Origin: Rachycentron canadum
Taxonomy: Eukaryota > Chordata > Actinopteri > Carangiformes > Rachycentridae
DNA: 64,000 nucleotides
NCBI GenBank assembly: GCA_038496675.1
Contig: CM076652.1
Coordinates: 2,042,519-2,106,518 of the forward strand
Direction of reading: 5' to 3'
The position numbers were made by a program, and so were the translations under genes. How positions within the stretch are numbered: position 1 is the first letter of the stretch; every line of letters begins with the position of its first letter. This document shows, piece after piece, positions 56,029 through 64,000 of the stretch. Below the pieces are notes generated by a model. The model ran no database searches. It was not told the origin of the DNA and worked only from the letters and a program-made list of their open reading frames with translations.

Positions 56029-56112
56029 TATATATGGTGGGTTGCGATGCCTCAGCAAAATGCCCAGATCCTCTTTATGGAAATGGATTCCTGGGCAGAC
56101 CAATGGGCCGAC
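56029..56112 (-). promoter_or_regulatory. tnni2: Core promoter of tnni2 copy A (TATA, cctctttatgg block, inverted CCAAT)
   Basis: A tatatat box at 56029-56035, a ctctttatgg block at 56071-56080, and cagaccaatgggccg at 56097-56111. All three are present in the same order at nearly the same spacing in copy B. The A/T core in ctttatgg could be a MEF2- or SRF-like site, but neither consensus is exact. Confidence 0.7.
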
Positions 56113-57443
56113 GAGCTCCTGAAATACACCCGGCCCAGCCCTGCTCTGCAAACCGCCCTCCCTGTGAGACGACTTCAAGCTGATCTGAAGACTTAAAAAT
56201 GCAGATTCACTGTATATGGGGGGTTTAAAAGAGCCCAAACTAAGGCCACTCTGAGGCCAGCGGGTCACCTTCAGGACCAGAAGTCTCCATACAGCTCTGA
56301 AATGTGCTTTTCTTTCCGATTTCCCCCTTAAAATATCTTTAATTTAGTTTTTTTTTAAAGAAATGTCATCAACTTCAATGTTTCTAACCTCATCAAATGG
56401 AAATATTCAGTTGTCTTGATATTAATTTAATCAATTCTATATGTTTTTGAAGACTCAAGTAAAAATTTGTGTCATTAATGTGTTTACATGTCATTTCATT
56501 TAAAGAAGCTTCTTTTTTTATTACGTCACTAGAGAGACCAACACAAATCTATATTAGCTCTGCTAAGCTAAGCTAACCACACCCTCCCTTCAGCTCTGCA
56601 CTAAACAGGAAATTGATTTATTGGTTGATTGATCAAATAAACATATTTCCTAAAATGTTGATCTAATTCTTTAGGACACTTTGGTCAATCTGCAATAAAT
56701 CTTGTGAAGCTTAAAATATTTTAAGATTTGAAAAAAAATTTAAATAAAAAAAGACTTTTTGGATATTGATCAATATCTAAACAAACGTTTTAGACTTTTA
56801 TTTTATGGCGTGTGTCACAGCAGCTGCTCGTTCTATCAGTTCACACAACTGAATATTCAGTTTATCTTCATTTTAAATTTATTTCAGATTCATTTCTGAT
56901 GAATCACAGTTTGAGGTGAATAATCTCTTAAACTGCCCTCATGCAGAATAAAACTTGAAAACTTTGGAATAAGAGTTTGTGACACATCAATCAACTTTTT
57001 TATGTTTTATTTTTAAGTTATTTTAAATCAAATAGAGTAAAGTTCAGTTTATCCTGGAGCTGACTTGTCTGTAAAGACTAAATATCACAGTGTGTCATGT
57101 GTCGTGTGATTCGGGGAAAACAAAATGACTTTAAAGATTAAAACATAGATGAAAGTAACAAACAAATTAATCCTCATTTCAAAACATTTATTTCTAATGA
57201 CTCCATGAAAACTGGTACACGTTGAACTAATGTTTCTCTGTCCGAAGTCTTAACTGGTTCTTTTCAGTTCAGTCTGTCGGTATCACAAAAATAACCAAAA
57301 AAAAAGACAAAAAAAGACAAAAAAAGACTCTAAACTCTTGTCCCCTGTGTGTCCTGCTGGGACATGAGACACATTCAGTCACTCAGACCTCGGTCGGAGG
57401 AAGTGTCTCCCCCGGCCACCGTCCTCGTCGGCCCCGGAGGGTT
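56113..57443. other. tnni2: Spacer between the two tnni2 genes
   Basis: About 1.3 kb between the copy A promoter and the copy B stop. It holds the copy B 3' UTR and probable poly(A) signal (57187-57192), a gctaagctaagctaacc repeat fragment (56562-56578) and AT-rich sequence. Upstream control of copy A must lie in this short interval or be shared. Confidence 0.6.
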
Positions 57444-58320
57444 TTAGGAAGTCTCGAACATCTTCTTCCTGTCGGCCTTGTCCTCGATGTTTTTACGCCA
57501 GTCGCCGACGGCCTCTGTTGGCTGGAGACACAACGCAAAGGTGAACACAAAAACATTTTCCAAGGTGTTCAGTGTTTCCTCTTCCTGTCTGGCAGCCATA
57601 GATTTCCACTGCGTATTAAAATATATTCATATATACAAAGGTATAAAAATCCATTAGCTGCAGCTACATGTTAAACATCCACCTACTCTATAAATGTAGC
57701 TAATGTTGTGTACAGTTATTTATTTGCACTAATGCTGTTATTGTCATTTTGATTATAATATTAAAGCTTTGTTGTTTTTTCACATCATTGGACTTTTTTT
57801 GTGTTTTGTGTTGATTTGTGTCCCTGGGTATAAATAAAGTGTCTCAAATTAAATTCCAACCAGCTTTAGAGCCACTTAACTGGAAGAAATCACTTTATTA
57901 AGTTTGTTTATCTTGTCCTTGAAGTTGCAGTTTTCTTGGTTACCATAAACCAGTTTTATTCTTTATCATCTCAAGGTACGATTTGGTTTCTATTGTAAAC
58001 AGGTTGAAGTTCTGTTGATTCACCAGCAGTCTTCAGAAAATAACAGTGTTAGGACTCATTTATTATGAATTTGTCACCTTTTTGATGTTTGTTAGTGGTG
58101 CATTCAGGTGTTTGTGTTAAATGCAGCCGATTCCTCTGTTTGTCACAGTGTGGTGAATATCTGTGTGTTTTCTGTTTCATTTACAGTCGTGTTTGTTCTG
58201 CGGGGGAAGAAACAGAAGGAAAAACACTGAAGCTGATTTCTGCCCAAAAAAGTGAAAGTAAAATGAAATTAAATTTAAGTGAAATTTGTAGTATTTTTAT
58301 TGTGAGATATTTTTGAGCGA

Positions 58321-58365
<45 letters not shown>

Positions 58366-61316
58366 CTGCGCACTTGGGTGTCAAGGTTCATAACAGGAAG
58401 GTTTTCATCAGCTGAAGCCATTAAAGCTTCATGATTATGAATACTGTGATGGTGTGATGTTTAATGACAGTGGGTCCAGTGGGTAACAGCTGCTGTTATG
58501 ATCCTTTCATGGAGGGAAGAGATGGTGTGACTGCAGTCTTCCTCACCTCCTCTTTGACCTCCTTCTTGACCTGCTTCAGGTTGGCCCTCAGGTCCATGGT
58601 CACCTTGTGTTTTCCCCCCAGCAGAGCCTGCAGCATGGCGTCGGCGGACATACGGACTTTCTTCAGGGCGGGTTTCTTCACGCCGGCCAGCTCGACCACC
58701 TTCAGTTTCAGGTCCTCGATCTGGAGGCAGAGAAACGTCACAACATGTTAGTTCAAATGTGAACCCGTTCGGTCTGTGGTGGTTTTTTTTCTCCGAAGGG
58801 TTAAAGCTGCAACATTTCATGAAAACGACCGGTGTTTTAAAAGTGGGTGGAATCAAATTAGCTGATTGAATAATGTCCCTGAATAAAAGGGATTCAGGCG
58901 ACTCAATGAAGAAATATAACCCATATATCTTTAAGACTCAACGAAGTCACAACTCCCCTGAAATTACAGTCGCCACAATCTACTTCATCTCGAGTGTCTG
59001 ACGTCACCATCGTCTGTGAGCTGCCTCCAGTTTGGCCATGTTGGTTTCTTGAAACCAGTAGAAACCATATCTGGAGGAGAAGGTGGAGCTGAGGAGGAGT
59101 GAGGGGTGGAGCTGACCTGCTCTGTGCTCTATCCTGATTGGGTGGTACAGTCTGTCAATCACACTTTAACCACACTTTTTACTGAAGTGGGAAGTACGTT
59201 CATTTTCCCATAGACTTCAATATAATTCAGCTTTAAGACACTTCAGCACTGACCTCTCTTTTCAGACCCAGAGTCCATGTCCACTTTTATGAGCAGTCTA
59301 TGTTCTCACCTCCTTGTCGGCCTTCTGAACCTTGGCCTCGGCGTCGTACCTCATCTCGTCAATCTTGTCGATGGCCTGATGGATCTTCTTGCAAATTTCC
59401 TGTTAGTGGATAAATAAGCAAAGACACAAACAAACATGGGAGTTAAAATATTAAAGACCTCCAGCTGTTTTATTCTTCCCATTGACAACATTTCAGAGGT
59501 AAGTGTTTAACTTTTTACTCAATTAAATTTACCTGATAGACATAACTCACTACTTTTCAGATTGTAACTTGTGAATAACCTTGACAATATGTAAAATAGT
59601 TCAAAATTAAAAAGTATTGCATGTTAATACATAAGTAACATAATAATACTATCACTAATAATAATAATAATAATAATACAGTTCTAGAAATATAAAATTC
59701 ATGATGGTGCCACTTTCCATAACAGATACTTTTGAATAAATGTTGGTGCTAATACTTCTACTAAGATTGTGACCTGGTTACTGTGTTTACTGTGGAACAA
59801 ATATCAGGCTTCGACTTTTTATAACTGCACCATGAGAAGCTAAAGCAACTGATTTCACACGTCTGCTCTCGCTGTTGGAAACATCTGCGAGCAGCTGTTA
59901 ACACGTCAGCAGCGTCCAAACGAGATCTCAGTTCAGTCTCAGAGGCTGTTTCAACCACAAAAAAATCCCTTTTGCCTTTTCTTGACATGAAACATTTCTC
60001 ATAATGAAACTGGCACAAAGTGGAAGCTGACGGCAGCATCAGTGCGGCCTCACCATGAGGGCAGCCTGGTCTCCGCTGAGGTCGGGGGTGGGGCAGTTCT
60101 CAGCCATGTAGGCCTCCTTCGCCGCCTCGATTTCCTTCTTCTCATGCTCAATCCAGTTGGCGGCGATCTGCAGCATCAAACTCTACACGAAGATGAAAGT
60201 GTTTAGGCGTAAAACTCGTAATTTACACAACATGAATGTTTCACTGACACTGAAACGCTGCTCAGGAGAAGAGGAAAAGGTTGGAGACTCACCTTCAGAT
60301 GATGCCTGCGGCTGGATGTCATTTTCTTCCCACTTTGAGAGACAAATAAAAAAGGTTTTATTAGGACTTTTTATTATTTTCTTAAAGAGATAGCTTGATA
60401 TTTATGGAGCAGCTTGTTAACTAAGTTTAGCATAAAGACTGGAAACAGGGTTAAACAGCCTGGAGATCTAAAGCTCTTACTTAACATGCTACATTTAGCT
60501 TTGCTTGTTTAATCTTTAAAAAAAAAAAAAAAGGTCATGTGCCAGGAATTAGTCGAGCACACACACAACACAAATTATTATTTTGTGTTATATATCATTA
60601 TATTTTAGATATTATAGACATAATAATTTTAAATAGTGAGATTTAACTGATTTAACTCTGAAGAGTTTAAGAAAAGAAGAGTTTAAGAAAAACCTGCTGA
60701 GATGATTTTTCAGTTGTTGCATAAATTATACATCAAATACACTCATCTTGCTCCAGGAGATAATAAATGGATGTTACATCAAAACTCATTTGGGTTTAAA
60801 TTGAGCTTTTCATTCAAGATAATTTCTCTGGGAATCAACAACTGCTTAGAAATTAAATCTAAATTGGACTCAGACTAAGCCATTATTTTCCCTATAATAT
60901 GGATCAAATAAAATCATTTTTTCCCATTATGACAGGAAAAAATGGTTAATAACCCTGAAAAAATAACATTTGCGTGATTCGGACCCGCAGAGTCAATGAT
61001 GACGGACGTGTGATGGCACCAGAAAATATTGCTGCTAATAATCCCCATGTTCTTTGTCATCAGTCATCTTTCAGCCTCCAATAAAGACACCAGACTGTGA
61101 CACTATCTGGGATCCACCAGGGCTTAAATCCAAATTATTAGTAATTTACAGACCAACAAAATAAAAGCTGAGCCTGGTACATCCTCAAACAAAATTATAG
61201 AAAATACTTTTGGAACCAGATTAAATCTTGACAGTTGTTTGCTGCTGCTGAGTCCAGTTCTGATCTGCAGGTTAAAACGATGATGAAGATGAAGAAGACT
61301 GTACTTACTCAGACAT
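57444..61316 (-). CDS. tnni2: Fast skeletal troponin I, copy B, 6 coding exons
   Basis: Exons 61309-61316, 60293-60332, 60054-60182, 59310-59399, 58547-58720 and 57444-57521 join in frame to 519 bp (172 residues). Role and segments are as expected for fast troponin I: MSDGKKMTSSRRHHLK, LQIAANWIEHEKK, IDKIDEMRYDAEAKVQ, GVKKPALKKVRMSADAMLQ, KHKVTMDLRANLKQVKKE, and the same last 25 residues as copy A. Exon 3 is the most diverged from copy A (13 of 43 residues). The last exon differs at seven bases, all silent. The start reads MSDGKK rather than MSEKK because exon 2 uses an acceptor that adds one codon. Both copies have Thr where mammals have the Cys of KVCMDLRAN. A repeat copy ends next to the donor of the 59310-59399 exon. 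Confidence 0.96.
58322..58364 (+). repeat. ATT microsatellite in a tnni2 copy B intron
   Basis: About 14 ATT units, about 180 bp from the 58547-58720 exon on its 3' side. Confidence 0.95.
59015..59302 (+). mobile_element. Dispersed repeat family 1, deleted copy touching a splice donor
   Basis: ccagtttggccatgttggtt, gagaaggtggagctgaggag, tcctgattgggtggtacagt, a shortened middle, then cccagagtccatgtccactt and gagcagtctatg. The cacgcccc and gtcgccccctg blocks are lost. The last family bases (agtctatg, to about 59302) lie roughly 8 bp from the exon edge at 59310, so the intron donor is immediately next to repeat sequence. Confidence 0.7.
60410..60465 (+). repeat. Fragment of a common fish repeat in a tnni2 intron
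   Basis: taagtttagcataaagactg then gaaacagggttaaacagcct. A similar ctgttttcagtctttgtgct stretch near 53482 is the reverse orientation. Confidence 0.45.
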
Positions 61317-61341
61317 TTTGGCTGTTTGTGATCTTCACACC
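61317..61341 (-). other. tnni2: 5' UTR part of tnni2 copy B exon 2
   Basis: Leader ggtgtgaagatcacaaacag ccaaa after an acceptor ending ctgaacag, then ATGTCTGA and a gtaagt donor. Layout is identical to copy A. Confidence 0.8.
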
Positions 61342-62298
61342 CTGTTCAGAGACAGAAAACCCTCATCAGTCAAACATGAGACAGGTTACACAAAAAGCTG
61401 AACTGCCTCTGTCCACGGCTGAACCGCGCACGTCCTGTTGCCCCCCTTCGTTATCAACCGGCGACCCCTTGACCTCCAGCAGGAAACACGATACATTTTA
61501 CTCTCATGGAAAACCCACGCCAAAGATCACAAACTGGCTAATTTTGGACGGGCGGGGTCAGATGCTCGAGCTCAAACAGGACCCCCCACCCTCTGTTGTG
61601 CGCCTGGGACTTGACTTTTCACACCGAGCCAAAGGTCTGAGCACGAAAACGCCACCGGCAGAGGGATCAAAATGTGGCGCAAAGCACGCAGCAAGAGGCG
61701 TTAACACCAAGTCCAACATCCTGTAGGCATGCAAACCGCCGGCTGCCACTGAGGCGTGGCCTCAAACGCCTCACGTCACGTTATAAAACTTTAGAAATGT
61801 TTTCACACAGAAGCTTTGGGATCTGTAAAAAGTAAAAACTTCTCCTGTCAGAAACAGTTTTAAATCATCAGCGAGAATAAACATTAAAATTACTGTAATT
61901 TTGAAGTTACCAGGATGTAAAAATTGCCCATAAACACTTGTTAGTTTCTTATTGACGACTCAGAATCATGTTTGAATTATTGTAAATTTCTAAATTTCTA
62001 AATAACTGACATAATCATGTCAAATTTAATTAAATTCCCTTTCTTAAATATTATCACTACAGAATCACACTGATCTTTTATTTTGGAATTGTTCAGAAAT
62101 TACAGGTTCGTTTCTAAACATTTTCAGAAAGGAAACAAAATCTGTTTACAGATGTGAGATGATGAAACCTCAACTTCTAACCAGCAGCATTGATTTTCAT
62201 GAAAAGACCAGCCAGTCGAAGCCCCGTCAAAATAAAACAACAAAATGACAAATTAGCCTCAGTTTCACCTTAAGTCCCGACTTCAATCTGCCCGAATT

Positions 62299-62480
62299 CA
62301 GCTGAACGTCCTGCAGCATCACTTACTGACTCCAGTGAGTCTCAGCTGCTGTTAAACTGCTCCCTCTCTAAGTTTCTACGCCTCTGAACGCAGCCTCAGA
62401 GGTCAGAGGTCAGAGGCCACACCTGCCGCACCTCCTTTAAAAAAAACCACCTCTGCAGAATAAACCCAAAGTCCCACCTG
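62299..62480 (-). promoter_or_regulatory. tnni2: Candidate intron 1 muscle enhancer of tnni2 copy B
   Basis: Four E-boxes fall within 182 bp: CAGCTG at 62299 and 62343, CACCTG at 62420 and 62475. There is also a DR1-type AGGTCAgAGGTCA at 62400-62412 and an A/T-rich tttaaaaaaaacc stretch at 62436. In birds and mammals the fast troponin I gene is known to have an intron 1 enhancer with E-box, MEF2 and CCAC sites. The match here is by position and motif only. Confidence 0.4.
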
Positions 62481-62508
62481 CTGATCTGACCCCAGTATTG
62501 TTTCCTAC

Positions 62509-62590
62509 CAGAGCGAAAGAAGCAGAGCCACCAGGAGCCTGACGAGGAAGACGGAGGAGGAAGAGGATGGGGGGGGGAGACGCTGCCAAG
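62509..62590 (-). other. tnni2: Non-coding exon 1 of tnni2 copy B (approximate)
   Basis: Donor CGCTCTG|gtagga at 62509. The upper end is inferred from the TATA box at 62617. The leader is pyrimidine-rich (tcttcctcctccgtcttcct). Confidence 0.5.
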
Positions 62591-62616
62591 TCCCAAACAG
62601 TAAAGATTAAACAGGG

Positions 62617-62698
62617 TATATAGAGTGTGAAGTGCCCGCTCAGCAGAAAAGTCAGCCCTCTTTATGGTAGCGGAGCCACTTCAGACCAATGGGCCGGC
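62617..62698 (-). promoter_or_regulatory. tnni2: Core promoter of tnni2 copy B (TATA, cctctttatgg block, inverted CCAAT)
   Basis: tatata at 62617-62622, ctctttatgg at 62658-62667, cagaccaatgggccg at 62682-62696. The TATA-to-CCAAT distance is within about 5 bp of copy A. The shared aaatac patch continues upstream of the CCAAT box in both. Confidence 0.7.
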
Positions 62699-63784
62699 AG
62701 GCTCCAGAAATACCACCACAACTCTCCAAGGAACCTCATAAATTTCTGCTGCAGGAAGTGGCCTCCACGGACTGGACGCTGGACGGACGTAACCACCCCC
62801 CCACCCACCCCCAGAGTCAACTGAGGGGATGAAGCAATTGTACCACAACAGTCAGCGCAGAGCAGGTGGGCGACATGATTAATGCTCAGCGTCTGTTCGT
62901 CACACCCACAAAGTGTCATTCAAAATAAAACTCAGCTCATGTTACTGTGAGATGAGGCCTCAGCAGCCACAGCCAGGACAAATCAAACAAGGGGATGTGG
63001 TCTGGATCGGACAGGTGAACTGTACCTTTGATGATTTCATCCCCCATCATCTCATCAAGAGGAAGCACGGCAGGAAAACGCATCTTCTGCCAAGAGACGA
63101 GAGGAGTCAGTGGAGCAGGAGAAAACCGTCAGTGTCCTTCGCATCAGAACATCCCAGGGTGTGTTTGTGATTTAATGTCAGTAAACGGACTCAGAGATGA
63201 AGATGAAAAGTCAACAGACTCAGCCCTCAGTTCTCCTTCCACTCTGGATTCAACCAGACCAAACTGACAAAGTGTAAAATAAGAGTGAGTCTCTTCAGGC
63301 AGAGAAGAAGAAGTATAATGTTTGTCTTCCCTGCAAATCCCTCATTTATGTCCTGATTCGTGTGTCAAAGCACTTTGTTGTTAAAGGTCCTTTACAAATA
63401 AAGTTATTATTGTTATAATTAAAATGATTTTACTTGTAAACATCGTGACCGTGTAGAAGCAGATTCACTGTCTGAGCAGATCCAGAAAACAATGCATTCA
63501 TTTCAATGTAAAAATCTGAAAAAACAGCTTTTTGGGAAAATTTGAAACAATAATGAAAAATACTGTTGTTACTCACCGTTTGAAGGAGTTGATGCTTCTG
63601 AATAATCGTCAAATATGATGAAGAAGTCGACGAAGAATTAGGACTCATTGGAAACATTTAACCAGAAGCAACGTTTCTCGACTGAAACTAAGGTGATGAG
63701 AAATCGTCCAGCAGAGAGACGACGGCGAGGAAGGCTCTCTGCTGACATCTGGTGACTAAATGTGAGCACAGCACTAGGAGGAAA
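62699..63784. other. Right-hand spacer upstream of tnni2 copy B
   Basis: No supported gene. A retroposon-like tail (caaagcactttgttgttaaa, then acaaataaag) lies at 63364-63411. A short minus-strand open frame starting at 63657 ends in a gtgagt donor-like site, but I could not link it to any other exon. Confidence 0.55.
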
Positions 63785-64000
63785 TACACCAATCAGCCAT
63801 AACATTATGACCACCTGACCTTATTGTCACCAACAGCCCTGACCCTGGAGGCCTGGACTCCTCTAGACCTCTGAAGCTGAGCTGTGGTATCTGGACCCAG
63901 ACGTCAGCAGCAGATCCTTTAAGTCCTGAAGTTGTGAGGTGGAGCCTCCATGGATCAGACTTGTTGGTCCAGCTCATCCCACAGATGCTGGACTGGACTG
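63785..64000 (+). mobile_element. Transposon-derived repeat, left end, runs off the window
   Basis: Starts acaccaatcagccataacat then tatgaccacctgac, followed by ctctagacctctgaagctga, gctgtggtatctggacccag, gcagcagatcctttaagtcc and cagatgctggactggactg. I recognise this as a widespread vertebrate/fish repeat. The reverse strand reads GMSWTNKSDPWRLHLTTSGL-type sequence, often left open in such copies, but it is not an intact gene. A terminal fragment is at 8792-8822. Confidence 0.6.

Noticed and set aside
61235..61726. 163-codon plus-strand open frame over tnni2 copy B
   Set aside because: It overlaps the copy B exon 2 splice sites antisense, is compositionally random and has no similar counterpart over copy A.

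Overview
This is vertebrate nuclear DNA, almost certainly from a spiny-rayed teleost fish. It has intron-split genes with GT/AG junctions, dense microsatellites, several dispersed repeat families of the kind seen in percomorph fish, and a gene set matching one vertebrate neighbourhood. There is no bacterial, plasmid or phage content. One unresolved base (n) lies at 2525.

The protein-coding content is four genes. (1) A proline/threonine-rich gene at 1400-4489 (+) whose ends match PRR33. (2) A 12-exon gene on the minus strand, 35606 down to 7429, that I could join in frame throughout into about 579 residues. It belongs to the LSP1/caldesmon actin-binding family. (3, 4) Two tandem fast skeletal troponin I genes (tnni2) on the minus strand: copy A (CDS 54691 down to 52045, 171 residues) and copy B (CDS 61316 down to 57444, 172 residues). 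Each has a non-coding first exon and its own TATA/CCAAT promoter. From memory, the order TNNI2-LSP1-PRR33, with PRR33 on the opposite strand, is the same as on human 11p15.5. This synteny is the main reason for calling gene 2 lsp1 rather than caldesmon.

Layout: 1-1.4 kb, upstream of prr33; 1.4-4.5 kb, prr33; 4.5-7.4 kb, AT-rich tail-to-tail spacer with a dispersed repeat copy; 7.4-35.6 kb, lsp1 with an 11.8-kb first intron and a 17-bp minisatellite in intron 3; 35.6-52.0 kb, a 16-kb spacer with no credible gene, made mostly of microsatellites and repeats; 52.0-56.2 kb, tnni2 copy A with promoter; 57.4-62.7 kb, tnni2 copy B with promoter; 62.7-64 kb, spacer ending in an element that runs off the window.

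The troponin I pair makes fast-muscle thin-filament inhibitors. lsp1 is a cytoskeletal F-actin-binding protein. prr33 is an uncharacterised, largely disordered protein. Nothing suggests a shared pathway beyond actin and muscle association of the neighbourhood. I found no wholly new system. The best leads are the composite LSP1-plus-caldesmon protein, the conserved twin troponin promoters, a repeat ending about 8 bp from a troponin splice donor, and a 30-bp tandem-repeat element present twice in opposite orientation.
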